A DNA stretch of 64,000 nucleotides from Myroides sp. JBRI-B21084 (GTDB lineage: Bacteria; Bacteroidota; Bacteroidia; Flavobacteriales; Flavobacteriaceae): positions 1,798,001 through 1,862,000 of the forward strand of contig NZ_CP120653.1 in the NCBI RefSeq assembly GCF_030545015.1. The letters are read 5' to 3'. A model generated the notes under the pieces. It saw only the letters and a program-made list of their open reading frames with translations, ran no database searches and had not been told where the DNA came from. How positions within the stretch are numbered: position 1 is the first letter of the stretch; each line of letters starts with the position of its first letter. A program made the translations under genes and the position numbers. Of this stretch, positions 18,056 to 27,280 are shown in pieces.

Positions 18056-19198
18056 TTATCTTAGTGCTTGTTCTATATCTGCAATTAAATCATCAATATC
18101 TTCTACACCAACACTTAAACGCACCATATCATCAGTAACGCCAATTTCTGCGCGTTTTTCTGCAGGAATTGAAGCATGTGTCATCAACGCAGGATGATTT
18201 GCTAACGACTCTACCCCACCTAATGATTCTGCCAAAGTGAATACTTTTAATTTTTCTAAAAACGAAATAGCATCGGCTTTTGCACCTGTTTTAAAGGTAA
18301 AAGAAACCATTCCACCAAAACCTTTTGGCATTTGCTTTTTAGCTAAATTATGCTGTGGATGCGATGCTAAACCGGGGTATAAAACTTTGTCAATTAAAGG
18401 ATGTTGTTCTAAAAAATCGGCTACTTTTTGGCCATTAAAACAATGGCGTTCAACACGTAAATGCAATGTTTTAATACCACGTAAAACCAAAAAGCTTTCT
18501 TGTGGACCTAAAGTTGCACCTGTTGCAAATTGGGTAAAATGCAGTTGCTTACCTAATTCTTCATCTTTAATAATTAAGGCACCTGCAATTACATCAGAAT
18601 GGCCGCCTAAATATTTAGTAGCCGAATGCATAACAATATCTGCACCTAAATCTAAAGGTTTTTGTAAATATGGAGTAGCAAATGTATTGTCTACAGCAAA
18701 CAATAAATTGTTTTGTTTAGTGATTTTGGCAATTGCTTCAATATCGGCCAATTTCATTAACGGATTTGTTGGTGTTTCTATCCAAACCAATTTGGTTTTA
18801 TTGTTAATTTTCGATTGAAACAACTCTAAATCATTGATGTCTATAAAATGAAATTTTATTCCTAAATCTTGATAAAAACGCGTAAACAAACGGTATGTGC
18901 CGCCGTATAAATCGTCCATAGCAATTACTTCGTCATTCGGTTTCAACAATCGCATAACACAATCAATAGCAGCTAAACCCGACGAAAAAGCTAAACCACG
19001 AGCGCCATTTTCAATACTTTCTAATGCGTGTTCTAAAGCAGTGCGTGTAGGATTATCGGCACGGCTGTATTCGTATCCAGTATGCACGCCTGGACTTTTT
19101 TGTGCAAAGGTTGATGTGTGATAAACCGGTGGCATTACGGCTCCTGTAGTTGGATCGTGATGTTGCCCGCCGTGTATAACTTTGGTGTTGAATTTCAT
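18056..19198 (-). CDS. metB: PLP-dependent trans-sulfuration enzyme (cystathionine gamma-synthase type)
   Basis: 380 residues, full length for the family. Seen: YEYSRADNPTRTALE N-terminal signature, FSSGLAAIDCV, the PLP-lysine motif SATKYLGGHSDVIAG, and the C-terminal ESLGGVESLANHPALMTHAS. It belongs to the Cys/Met metabolism PLP family, joining O-acyl-homoserine with cysteine (MetB) or splitting cystathionine (gamma-lyase). The two cannot be told apart safely from sequence by eye; MetB is the usual call in flavobacteria. It stands alone, with a terminator behind and its own promoter-like element in front. Confidence 0.87.
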   Translation of the reverse strand: MKFNTKVIHGGQHHDPTTGAVMPPVYHTSTFAQKSPGVHTGYEYSRADNPTRTALEHALESIENGARGLAFSSGLAAIDCVMRLLKPNDEVIAMDDLYGGTYRLFTRFYQDLGIKFHFIDINDLELFQSKINNKTKLVWIETPTNPLMKLADIEAIAKITKQNNLLFAVDNTFATPYLQKPLDLGADIVMHSATKYLGGHSDVIAGALIIKDEELGKQLHFTQFATGATLGPQESFLVLRGIKTLHLRVERHCFNGQKVADFLEQHPLIDKVLYPGLASHPQHNLAKKQMPKGFGGMVSFTFKTGAKADAISFLEKLKVFTLAESLGGVESLANHPALMTHASIPAEKRAEIGVTDDMVRLSVGVEDIDDLIADIEQALR

Positions 19199-19224
19199 AA
19201 TTTGGGCTCTTTAAAAAATAAGAG

Positions 19225-19232
19225 CAAAGATA
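19225..19232 (-). promoter_or_regulatory. Promoter -7 element for the trans-sulfuration gene
   Basis: CAAAGATA on the plus strand reads TATCTTTG on the minus strand, a full TAnnTTTG match, 27 bp before the start at 19198. No convincing TTTG lies 19 bp further upstream. A 6-bp inverted repeat (GCTCTT 19206-19211, AAGAGC 19220-19225) touches the element. Confidence 0.4.
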
Positions 19233-19256
19233 CCATTTAAAACCGACTAAAATTTA

Positions 19257-19264
19257 TAGATTTG
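19257..19264 (+). promoter_or_regulatory. Promoter -7 element for the DUF3298 lipoprotein gene
   Basis: TAGATTTG matches TAnnTTTG, 27 bp ahead of the ATG at 19291. The -33 region is poor, so support is partial. Confidence 0.35.
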
Positions 19265-19290
19265 TTTTAAAATAAACAGATTCAGGTGCA

Positions 19291-20046
19291 ATGAAAAAAC
19301 TTTTACTATTTATTTGTTTATCAATGTGTTTTTGGGGTTGCAAAAAGGAAAATCAGTTAAAAGTATCTACAAAAACGTATCGTTTAAATTCAGAATTTAA
19401 CTGCGTACAAAACAATTGTACCTATGCATACATTGAAGTGCCTTTTTTTGAAGGAAAAAAGAAAACAGTAAAACCTATAAACGATAGTATTTTTAATTTT
19501 ATTGAACAAACCATTCGTTTTAAAGGCGATAAAAAAGTAAAATCGTACGATACCTTAGCGCTAAATTTCATAAACCATTACAATGAAGTTTACCTGACTT
19601 ATCCAGAAAACGCATTGGCTTGGGAAGCAAATTTCAAGGTTAGTAACAACTCTATGTCATCAAAATTACATCAAGTAGTTTATGAATATTATTTGTTTAT
19701 TGGTGGTGCGCATGGCACACAGGCTACTAAAGTGTTTATTTTTGATACAACAACAGGGCAAATTCTTCCTAAAAATGAACTATTTGTAAATTTTAAAGGA
19801 TTTAAAAATTATGCCGAAACCGAATTTAGAAAACAATTAAATGTTTCTGGTAGTTTAAAAGATAGTGGTTTTAATTTTGAAAACAATCAATTTCAGCTAC
19901 CTAAAAACTTTTACCAAACCAACACCGAGTGGATTTTACATTACAACCCAAACGAAATAGCAACTTTTGGGCAAGGAGCAATTCAAATAAAACTTTCAAA
20001 CAATGATGTTGAACGTTTTTTAAATCCTATTTACTTTAAAAATTAA
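19291..20046 (+). CDS. DUF3298/DUF4163 (RsiV-like) lipoprotein
   Basis: 251 residues: lipoprotein signal with the lipobox ending at the cysteine in FWGCKKEN, so membrane-anchored on the periplasmic side. The middle and end match the PdaC/RsiV-type pair of DUF4163 and DUF3298 (YEYYLFIGGAHGTQATKVFIF and TGQILPKNELF). These domains occur in RsiV anti-sigma factors, where they bind lysozyme, and in peptidoglycan deacetylases, but here no enzyme or sigma-factor partner is attached. Six bp ahead of the flippase gene. Function not assigned. Confidence 0.8.
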   Translation: MKKLLLFICLSMCFWGCKKENQLKVSTKTYRLNSEFNCVQNNCTYAYIEVPFFEGKKKTVKPINDSIFNFIEQTIRFKGDKKVKSYDTLALNFINHYNEVYLTYPENALAWEANFKVSNNSMSSKLHQVVYEYYLFIGGAHGTQATKVFIFDTTTGQILPKNELFVNFKGFKNYAETEFRKQLNVSGSLKDSGFNFENNQFQLPKNFYQTNTEWILHYNPNEIATFGQGAIQIKLSNNDVERFLNPIYFKN

Positions 20047-20051
20047 TTATT

Positions 20052-21524
20052 TTGAGTGTTTATAAAAGTCTTTTTAAATCAACTTTAGTTTATGGTATAG
20101 CTGCTGTAGTTCCCAAAATGATTGGGTTTATTATGGTACCTTATCACATAAAGTGGATGAACAACGAAAATGTATACGGTAGTTACAGCGTTTTGTTTAC
20201 TTGGATTATGATTATGAATGCGTTGCTTTCATTTGGTATGGAAACAGCTTTTTTTCGCTTTTATAATAAGTTAGACGATAAAGAAAAAGTAAAAAACAAC
20301 GCCCTTTGGTTTATTTTAGCAATTACCGCCGTGTTTACATTATTTACATTGGGCTTTAAAACACAAATTGCACAATTAATGGATAAAGATCCTTTAATAA
20401 TTGCAATTATTATTGGTATTTTGGCTTTAGACGCCTTAGTGGTTATACCGTTTGCTATTTTACGTGCGCACCAACAATCAAAAAAATACACTATTTTAAA
20501 ACTTATAAATGTTGTAGTAAACGCTCTATTAACTGTATTTTTTTTATATAGTATTCCTATGTTTATTAACAACAATCCTACCACTTCTATTTCACACTAT
20601 TTTAGTTTAAATTTTCAGGTAGGTTACGTTTATTTAGCTAATTTAATTGCCAGTTTAGTTACTTTTTTAATGCTTTTTAAATGGTACAAAGGTTTAAAAT
20701 TTACTTATGATTGGAAGCTTAACAAAGAAATGATAAAATACGCATTTCCTGTTATGATTGCTAGTTTAGCTTTTGCTATTAACGAAGGCATTGACCGGGT
20801 TATGATTGAAGAAATTTTACCAAAAGGCATTGGCGAAGCCGAAGCTGGTAGATATTCTGCCTGCTACAAAATTGGAATCTTCATGATTTTGTTTCGTATG
20901 GCATATTCATTAGGTATAGAACCCTTCTTTTTTAATTATGCAAAAAACAGCGACGCCCAAGAAAAATACGCAACCATTACTAAGTATTTTGTTATTTTTG
21001 GTAGTTGCGCCATGCTTGTAATTATTGTTTTTGCCGATTTATTAAAACCGTTTTTAATATCTAAAAAAGAATATTGGACTGCCATGGAAATTGTGCCTTA
21101 TATAGTATTGGCTAATTTTATGTTAGGCATTTACACCAATTTATCGGTATGGTACAAACTACGCGATAAAACACATATTGGCGCATTAATATCTATAGCA
21201 GCAGCATGCTTAACCATAAGTTTAAATTACATTTTAATACCAGCAGTTGGTATTGTTGGTGCAGCAGCTACATCAATGATTGCTTATTTGGTAATGATGG
21301 TTGCATCGTACTTTATAGGTCAAAAATATTATCCAATACCTTACAACACTAAAGCAATTTCAATGTACTTAGGTATATCGGTTTTATTTTCGTTTGGATA
21401 TTTTTACAATTTCAGAGAAAATTATTTTATAGGAATCGCATTCATTCTTATCTTCGTAGGATTGATTTATTATAACGAAAAAACAGTGATTAATCGACTT
21501 TTAAAATCGATTCAAAAAAAATAG
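20052..21524 (+). CDS. Polysaccharide/oligosaccharide flippase (MATE/Wzx-like), TTG start
   Basis: 490 residues with about 12-14 membrane helices and the Wzx-type opening SLFKSTLVYGIAAVVPKMIGFIMVP. The start is TTG at 20052, as the sequence is family-like from the first residues and the next ATG (in PKMIG) would cut helix 1. Family members flip lipid-linked sugars across the inner membrane for surface polysaccharide. Followed within 4 bp by dut and then a sugar nucleotidyltransferase, consistent with envelope-sugar supply. Confidence 0.9.
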   Translation: MSVYKSLFKSTLVYGIAAVVPKMIGFIMVPYHIKWMNNENVYGSYSVLFTWIMIMNALLSFGMETAFFRFYNKLDDKEKVKNNALWFILAITAVFTLFTLGFKTQIAQLMDKDPLIIAIIIGILALDALVVIPFAILRAHQQSKKYTILKLINVVVNALLTVFFLYSIPMFINNNPTTSISHYFSLNFQVGYVYLANLIASLVTFLMLFKWYKGLKFTYDWKLNKEMIKYAFPVMIASLAFAINEGIDRVMIEEILPKGIGEAEAGRYSACYKIGIFMILFRMAYSLGIEPFFFNYAKNSDAQEKYATITKYFVIFGSCAMLVIIVFADLLKPFLISKKEYWTAMEIVPYIVLANFMLGIYTNLSVWYKLRDKTHIGALISIAAACLTISLNYILIPAVGIVGAAATSMIAYLVMMVASYFIGQKYYPIPYNTKAISMYLGISVLFSFGYFYNFRENYFIGIAFILIFVGLIYYNEKTVINRLLKSIQKK

Positions 21525-21528
21525 ATAA

Positions 21529-21963
21529 ATGAAAATAAACATCATTAATAAATCGCAACACGCCTTACCAAGTTACGAAACATTAGCATCGGCAGGCATG
21601 GATTTACGCGCAAATTTAAATCAACCCATAGTTATCGAACCTATGGAGCGCGCTTTAATACCAACAGGTTTGTTCATAGAATTACCCATTGGTTACGAAG
21701 CACAAGTACGTCCGCGTAGTGGTTTAGCATTAAAAAAAGGCATTACGTGTTTAAATTCGCCAGGTACAATTGATGCCGATTACCGTGGTGAAGTTGGTGT
21801 AATTTTAGCCAATTTATCAAAAGAAACCTTTGTGGTAGAAAACGGCGAACGCATTGCACAAATGGTTATTGCAAAGCACGAACGTGCCGAATGGGTTATA
21901 GCAGAAGAATTATCAACAACAGAACGCGGTGCAGGCGGATTTGGCAGCACTGGTGTAAAATAA
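21529..21963 (+). CDS. dut: dUTP diphosphatase
   Basis: 144 residues, standard for trimeric dUTPase. All five motifs are seen: AGMDLRA (1), RPRSGLALK (2), [14 protein letters not shown] (3), [10 protein letters not shown] (4) and [10 protein letters not shown] (5, the flexible tail that closes over the substrate). It hydrolyses dUTP to dUMP and pyrophosphate, keeping uracil out of DNA and supplying dTMP synthesis. Located between flippase and nucleotidyltransferase genes, an arrangement remembered from other flavobacteria. Confidence 0.97.
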   Translation: MKINIINKSQHALPSYETLASAGMDLRANLNQPIVIEPMERALIPTGLFIELPIGYEAQVRPRSGLALKKGITCLNSPGTIDADYRGEVGVILANLSKETFVVENGERIAQMVIAKHERAEWVIAEELSTTERGAGGFGSTGVK

Positions 21964-21976
21964 TTAAGAATACAAA

Positions 21977-22987
21977 ATGAAAATAATCGTACCAATGGCA
22001 GGTCGTGGCTCACGCTTGCGTCCACATACCTTAACAACACCTAAACCATTAATCCCTATTGCAGGCAAACCAATTGTTCACCGTTTGGTTGAAGATATAG
22101 CTAAAGTAATCAATCAACCTATCGACGAAATTGCATTTATCATACACGAAAGTTTTGGCAAAGGTGTTGAAAAAGATTTAATTGCAATTGCCGAAAAACT
22201 AGGCTCAAAAGGAACCATTTACTACCAAAACGAAGCTTTAGGTACCGCTCACGCTATTTTGTGTGCTAAAGAAAGTATGCAAGGACCAATTGTTGTTGCA
22301 TATGCCGACACGTTGTTCCGTGCCGATTTTACATTAGACGCAGCTGCCGATTCTGTTATTTGGGTTAAGGCTGTAGAAGATCCTTCGGCTTTTGGAGTAG
22401 TACAATTAAACAATAAAAACGAAATTGTTGATTTTGTTGAAAAACCTACCGAATTTGTTTCTGATTTAGCAATTATTGGAATTTATTTCTTTAAATCGGC
22501 CGAAAATCTACGAAGTGAATTAGAATATCTTTTAGATAACAATATTGAAAAAGGCGGCGAATACCAATTAACCGATGCTTTAGAAAACATGAAACAAAAA
22601 GGATTGCGTTTTGTGCCTGGTAAAGTTGATGAATGGATGGATTGCGGAAACAAAAACGTAACGGTTGATACCAACAACCGCATGCTGAACTTTTTACACA
22701 ACGATGGCGAAAATATGGTTGCTGCAAGTGCAACTTTAGAAAACGCAACTATTATTCCACCTTGTTATATTGGTGAAAATGTAATTTTAAAAAATGCAAC
22801 GGTTGGTCCTAATGTTTCGTTGGGTAACAATTGCAAGGTTGAAAACGCAACCATAAAAAACAGTTTAATACAAACCAACGCCACCGTAAAAAATGCCGAT
22901 TTAGACAATGCAATGATTGGTAATTTCGCAAGCTTTAACGGCACGTTTACCAACATAAGTATAGGCGATTACAGTGTGTTAGAATAA
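21977..22987 (+). CDS. Sugar-1-phosphate nucleotidyltransferase with left-handed beta-helix tail
   Basis: 336 residues. N-terminal nucleotidyltransferase domain with the signature MAGRGSRLRPHTLTTPKPLIPIAG (split: GRGSRLRPHT, KPLIPIAGKPIV), metal-binding DT in VAYADTLFRADF, and a C-terminal run of hexapeptide-like repeats (ENATIIPPCYIGENVILKN, GPNVSLGNNCKVENATIK). It makes an NDP-sugar such as dTDP-glucose or GDP-mannose from NTP and sugar phosphate; which one is unclear. The hexapeptide tail is unlike plain RmlA. A terminator follows. Confidence 0.87.
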   Translation: MKIIVPMAGRGSRLRPHTLTTPKPLIPIAGKPIVHRLVEDIAKVINQPIDEIAFIIHESFGKGVEKDLIAIAEKLGSKGTIYYQNEALGTAHAILCAKESMQGPIVVAYADTLFRADFTLDAAADSVIWVKAVEDPSAFGVVQLNNKNEIVDFVEKPTEFVSDLAIIGIYFFKSAENLRSELEYLLDNNIEKGGEYQLTDALENMKQKGLRFVPGKVDEWMDCGNKNVTVDTNNRMLNFLHNDGENMVAASATLENATIIPPCYIGENVILKNATVGPNVSLGNNCKVENATIKNSLIQTNATVKNADLDNAMIGNFASFNGTFTNISIGDYSVLE

Positions 22988-22991
22988 TCAT

Positions 22992-23019
22992 AAAAAAATC
23001 CGTGTTCACGGATTTTTTT
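22992..23019 (+). terminator. Terminator after the nucleotidyltransferase
   Basis: Arms aaaaaaatccgtg (22992-23004) and cacggattttttt (23007-23019), 13 bp perfect, 2-nt spacer, T-tract. Confidence 0.88.
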
Positions 23020-23045
23020 GTTTCTTTATAGTTTAATTTTTTAAA

Positions 23046-23864
23046 ATGAAACATTTTTTATTTTTATGCAGTGTTGCATTTTTGGCAGTAGCTTGTAAAT
23101 CAACAAAAAAAAACACAACTACTACTGAAAATCAAGTTGAAAACAACTCAAAAATCATAGTTGTAAAACCAATTGAAACCAAAACAAATGCAGCAAATGA
23201 AAACAAACGCGCAGTAGCACAAATTGCAACTGCACATTACGGGTTGTTTAACAATTTTAATACGTTAAACATTATTGCCGATGTACATTATAAAGATAAA
23301 AACTTAGACCAATCACCAATTGCTGATATTAAAATTGAAAAAAATAAGCAAATTCTTATAACCGTAAAAGCACTTTTTGGTGTTACTGTTGCAAAAGTAT
23401 ATTTAACACCTGAACGCGCCAGCTATTACGAAATTATGGGATCGCATTACGATGGTGATTATAACTTTATAAAAACTTTTTTAGGCACAGAAGTTACTTA
23501 TGAAAACGTTGAAAACTTATTGCTGGGTAAGGCTTTCTACGATTTAAATACAAATAATTATCAAAAAATAAAAAATAACGAATTAGAATTAAAACTGAAC
23601 CAATTTTTAATGCGTTTGGTTCTAGGATCTAAGAATCAAGTAGCTTCTACAGAGGTAACCGAGAATAAATCGTCAGATAAATTGGTTATTCAATATCCAA
23701 TGTATCAATCAAGTGAAAACATCTACCTTCCAAAAGAAATAAAGATTCATGCAATGCGTAAAGACGATATACAAATCAGTATCGATTACAAAAAAGTTTC
23801 GGTAAATCCATCAATCGATTTTAAATATAAAATCCCAAGTGGTTCCAAAGCTATAAAAATTTAA
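23046..23864 (+). CDS. DUF4292 lipoprotein (LolB/LolA-like fold)
   Basis: 272 residues with a lipoprotein signal (FLAVACKST lipobox), a Lys/Asn/Thr linker and a DUF4292 domain (HYGLFNNFNTLNIIADVHYKD; VKALFGVTVAKVYLTPER; YYEIMGSHYDGDYNFI). The fold is expected to be the half-barrel seen in LolB and related lipid-handling proteins, but no role is proven. Directly upstream of the EnvC-like gene (25 bp), a pairing I recall from other flavobacteria; a TPR gene I would expect before DUF4292 is absent. Confidence 0.85.
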   Translation: MKHFLFLCSVAFLAVACKSTKKNTTTTENQVENNSKIIVVKPIETKTNAANENKRAVAQIATAHYGLFNNFNTLNIIADVHYKDKNLDQSPIADIKIEKNKQILITVKALFGVTVAKVYLTPERASYYEIMGSHYDGDYNFIKTFLGTEVTYENVENLLLGKAFYDLNTNNYQKIKNNELELKLNQFLMRLVLGSKNQVASTEVTENKSSDKLVIQYPMYQSSENIYLPKEIKIHAMRKDDIQISIDYKKVSVNPSIDFKYKIPSGSKAIKI

Positions 23865-23889
23865 TTATTTTTGAACAAAATTCAATTTA

Positions 23890-25182
23890 ATGTACCGTAT
23901 TTTATCAATCATATTCTTACTATTATCGTTTAACTCGTTTGCACAACAAGATTACGAAGCACAACAGCGTAAATTAGAAGAGCGCAAAGCTGCTATTTTA
24001 AAAGAAATTAAAGAATTTCAAACCTTGCTTAAAACAAATAAAAAGCAAGAACGTAATATTTTGGCCGAATTAAACGAACAAAACAAAAAAATAAAACTAC
24101 AAAGTCAACTTATAAATAATTCGCAAAAGCAAATTCGCAATTTATCTAACGATATTTACGTTAACACTTTAGCTGCCAATAAATTAAGACGGGAGTTAGT
24201 AGTTTTAAAAGAAGATTATGCAAAAACCATTGTAAAATCGTACAAAGCTCGATCAGAACAAAACCGCATCATGTTTATACTTTCAAGTAATAACTTTTTG
24301 CAAGCTTACAAACGCATGCAGTATATTAAACAATATGCAAAATACCGCAAATCACAAGGCGATGAAATTAGAGCTAAGTTTGAAGAATTAGATCGCATTT
24401 CAAACCATTTAGAATCACAAAAAAACAAACAAAAAGTAGTTGCAAACGAACAAGAAAACCAACGTAAAGAACTAGAAGGTGAACGCAACAAACAAAGCGA
24501 ACTAATGGCTTTGGTTAAAAAAGACAGCAAAAAATTTGCGGATCAAATACGTAAGAAGCAACAAGAAACTAAAAAAATTGACCAGCAAATAAAAGCAATA
24601 ATTAAAAAGATTATTGAAGAAGAAAACCGCAAGCGCCGCGAAGAAGAAGCACGCCGCAAACGCGAAGAAGAAGCACGTAACGCAAAGGCAGGAACCAAAA
24701 CAACAAACAAACCAACAGTTACTAAAGCAAGTACAGTAGGTAGGTTTGATATGACACCAGAAGAAAAAGCGTTGGCAACAAGCTTTAGCAACAACCGTGG
24801 ACGCTTACCTTGGCCAGTAGAAAAAGGCTATATTTCGGCACGATACGGAACGGTTAAACACCCTGAATACGATATTGAATACGAAAATCACGGTATCGAA
24901 ATTTCAACAGAAAAGGGCGCAGCGGTTCGCAGCGTTTTTGAAGGTGAAGTTTCACAAATTCAATTAATTGGTAATTCCCGTACGGTGTTTATTCGTCATG
25001 GTGAATACATTTCAGTATATCAAAACTTAGCATCGGTAAGCGTTTCTAAAGGTCAAAAAGTTTCAACCAAACAAAAAATTGGAACCGTAGGAACAAATTT
25101 TGAAGGTGTAGCCGTTTTAAAATTCTTAATTACTAAAAACAGCGATTACAATAACCCACAATCGTGGTTAAGCGCCAAATAA
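23890..25182 (+). CDS. EnvC-like murein hydrolase activator (coiled coil plus degenerate LytM/M23)
   Basis: 430 residues: signal peptide (FLLLSFNSFAQ), a long coiled coil from about residue 20 to 265 rich in K, E, Q and R (interrupted hairpin, as in EnvC), and a C-terminal LytM/M23 domain from about 305. The zinc-ligand positions look lost: NHGIEIS stands where active enzymes have H-x-G-x-D, and YQNL where they have Y-x-H-L. It is therefore probably an activator of an amidase during cell separation, not a peptidase itself. Confidence 0.87.
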   Translation: MYRILSIIFLLLSFNSFAQQDYEAQQRKLEERKAAILKEIKEFQTLLKTNKKQERNILAELNEQNKKIKLQSQLINNSQKQIRNLSNDIYVNTLAANKLRRELVVLKEDYAKTIVKSYKARSEQNRIMFILSSNNFLQAYKRMQYIKQYAKYRKSQGDEIRAKFEELDRISNHLESQKNKQKVVANEQENQRKELEGERNKQSELMALVKKDSKKFADQIRKKQQETKKIDQQIKAIIKKIIEEENRKRREEEARRKREEEARNAKAGTKTTNKPTVTKASTVGRFDMTPEEKALATSFSNNRGRLPWPVEKGYISARYGTVKHPEYDIEYENHGIEISTEKGAAVRSVFEGEVSQIQLIGNSRTVFIRHGEYISVYQNLASVSVSKGQKVSTKQKIGTVGTNFEGVAVLKFLITKNSDYNNPQSWLSAK

Positions 25183-25184
25183 TT

Positions 25185-25712
25185 ATGAATATGAAAAAAC
25201 CTTTTAACTTGCATAAGTGGATTAACGAAAACCGCGAATTGCTTAAACCACCCGTTGGTAATAAGAATATATATACCGAATCGGACGATTTTATAGTAAT
25301 GATAGTAGGTGGCCCAAACGCACGCAAGGATTACCACTACAATGAAACCGATGAGTTTTTCTTTCAGTTAGAAGGCAGTATTTCAATTAACGTGCAAACA
25401 CCAAAAGGCAAAGAAACGGTGCATTTAAATGCTGGCGATGTTTTTTTATTACCTGCCAAAACGCCTCATTCGCCCGCACGTACCCAAGGTTCGGTAGGAT
25501 TAGTAGTTGAAGCAAAACGTACAAATGCAACCGATGGTTTGTTATGGTATTGTGAAAAATGTAATCATAAATTACACGAAGTGTATTTTACATTAAACAA
25601 TATCGAAAAAGATTTTTTACCACATTTTAAACACTTTTACACGTCTGAAGATTTAAGAACTTGTAAAAACTGTGGTGAAATTATGCAAGCCGATAAACGC
25701 TTTATTGAATAA
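25185..25712 (+). CDS. 3-hydroxyanthranilate 3,4-dioxygenase
   Basis: 175 residues from ATG 25185 (MNMKKPFNLHKW); 25191 is an equal alternative, while a GTG at 25164 inside the preceding gene would add non-family residues. Cupin fold with the iron ligands visible in ARKDYHYNETDEFFFQLEG and AKTPHSPAR, and the C-terminal rubredoxin-like pair CEKC and CKNC. It opens the ring of 3-hydroxyanthranilate to the precursor of quinolinate, in NAD synthesis from tryptophan or in tryptophan breakdown. No other kynurenine-pathway gene is in the window. Confidence 0.95.
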   Translation: MNMKKPFNLHKWINENRELLKPPVGNKNIYTESDDFIVMIVGGPNARKDYHYNETDEFFFQLEGSISINVQTPKGKETVHLNAGDVFLLPAKTPHSPARTQGSVGLVVEAKRTNATDGLLWYCEKCNHKLHEVYFTLNNIEKDFLPHFKHFYTSEDLRTCKNCGEIMQADKRFIE

Positions 25713-25756
25713 AACATACCCTTATAAATAGTTATTAACTTTTATCAAAAAAAACA

Positions 25757-27277
25757 ATGCATTCAATTTTAAAACAATTAGGTTTACAATCTACAAACCT
25801 AGGATCATCAACCGGATCAAATTGGTTTGCAAATGGTTCAAAAATTTCATCATTTACTCCTGTAAACGGTTCTTTAATTGGCGAAGTAACTACTTCGTCA
25901 ACCAACGATTATGAACAAGTGCTTACCACAGCCGAAAAAGCTTTTAAAGAATGGCGCTTGGTACCAGCACCTAAACGAGGTGAAATTGTACGCCAAGTAG
26001 GCGATGCTTTACGTGAACATAAAGATGCGTTAGGTAAATTGGTATCGTATGAAATGGGTAAAAGCTTACAAGAAGGCTTAGGCGAAGTACAAGAAATGAT
26101 TGACATTTGTGATTTTGCAGTAGGTTTATCGCGCCAATTATACGGATTAACTATGCATTCAGAACGACCAATGCACCGCATGTACGAGCAGTACCATCCG
26201 TTAGGAATTGTAGGTATTATATCTGCATTTAACTTTCCGGTAGCTGTTTGGGCGTGGAATGCTGCTTTAGCGTGGGTTTGTGGCGATGTATGCGTATGGA
26301 AACCAAGTTCTAAAACTCCGTTATGCGCCATTGCTTGCCAAAATATTATATCAAAAGTATTTAAACAAAACAATGTACCAGAAGGCGTTAGCTGTTTAGT
26401 TACAGGAAATGCTTCGGGTGATTTAATAAATAACGACAAACGTGTACCTTTGGTATCGTTCACAGGATCAACACGCATTGGTCGTCATGTATCAAAAACA
26501 GTTGCAGAACGTTTTGGTAAAACCATTTTAGAATTAGGCGGTAACAACGCTATAATTGTATCAGAACACGCCGATTTAAGTATGGTTTTAGTTGGTGCTG
26601 TTTTCGGGGCAGTAGGTACTGCAGGTCAACGTTGTACATCAACAAGAAGATTAATTGTTCACGAAAGTGTGTATAATAAAACTATTGAAACATTAAAAAG
26701 TGCTTACAATCAATTAAAAATAGGCAATCCGTTAGATGCTAGCAATCACGTGGGTCCACTAATCGATACAAAAGCGGTTGAAGATTATGTAAATGCTATT
26801 GAAAAAGCCAAAGCCGAAGGTGGTACTATAATTGTTGAAGGTGGTGTTTTACAAGGTAACGGATACGAAAGCGGGTGCTACGTAAAACCATGTATTATTG
26901 AAGCACAAAATCATTTTGAAATTGTTCAAGAAGAAACCTTTGCTCCTATTTTATATGTAATGAAATACAGCACTATTGAAGATGCGATTGAAATTCAAAA
27001 CAATGTACCACAAGGACTTTCTTCATCTATATTTACAACAAACATGCGCGAAATGGAATTATTTTTATCACACGCTGGTTCAGATTGTGGTATTGCAAAC
27101 GTAAACATTGGTACATCGGGTGCAGAAATTGGCGGTGCTTTTGGAGGAGAAAAAGAAACAGGTGGTGGTCGTGAATCGGGCTCTGATGCTTGGAAAGTAT
27201 ATATGCGCCGACAAACAAATACAATAAATTACGGTAAAGAATTACCATTAGCTCAAGGAATAAACTTTAACTTATAA
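25757..27277 (+). CDS. ALDH7-family aldehyde dehydrogenase (alpha-aminoadipic semialdehyde type)
   Basis: 506 residues. It follows the antiquitin/ALDH7 pattern closely: ERPMHRMYEQYHPLGIVGII, FNFPVAVWAWN, glutamate in LELGGNNAI, catalytic cysteine in GTAGQRCTSTRRL, and the family ending GGGRESGSDAWKVYMRR followed by NYGKELPLAQGINF. ALDH7 enzymes oxidise alpha-aminoadipic semialdehyde (piperideine-6-carboxylate) in lysine breakdown. Position 44 bp after 3-hydroxyanthranilate dioxygenase could suggest 2-aminomuconate semialdehyde, but that would be a different ALDH family; sequence favours ALDH7. Confidence 0.88.
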   Translation: MHSILKQLGLQSTNLGSSTGSNWFANGSKISSFTPVNGSLIGEVTTSSTNDYEQVLTTAEKAFKEWRLVPAPKRGEIVRQVGDALREHKDALGKLVSYEMGKSLQEGLGEVQEMIDICDFAVGLSRQLYGLTMHSERPMHRMYEQYHPLGIVGIISAFNFPVAVWAWNAALAWVCGDVCVWKPSSKTPLCAIACQNIISKVFKQNNVPEGVSCLVTGNASGDLINNDKRVPLVSFTGSTRIGRHVSKTVAERFGKTILELGGNNAIIVSEHADLSMVLVGAVFGAVGTAGQRCTSTRRLIVHESVYNKTIETLKSAYNQLKIGNPLDASNHVGPLIDTKAVEDYVNAIEKAKAEGGTIIVEGGVLQGNGYESGCYVKPCIIEAQNHFEIVQEETFAPILYVMKYSTIEDAIEIQNNVPQGLSSSIFTTNMREMELFLSHAGSDCGIANVNIGTSGAEIGGAFGGEKETGGGRESGSDAWKVYMRRQTNTINYGKELPLAQGINFNL

Positions 27278-27280
27278 AAA

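Noticed and set aside
18237..18818. Long plus-strand frame opposite the trans-sulfuration gene
   Set aside because: Exact complement of a strongly supported enzyme gene; cysteine- and lysine-rich translation without motif.
25164..25184. GTG start for the 3-hydroxyanthranilate dioxygenase
   Set aside because: It would place the start within the EnvC-like gene and add residues absent from the family; the ATG at 25185 fits better.
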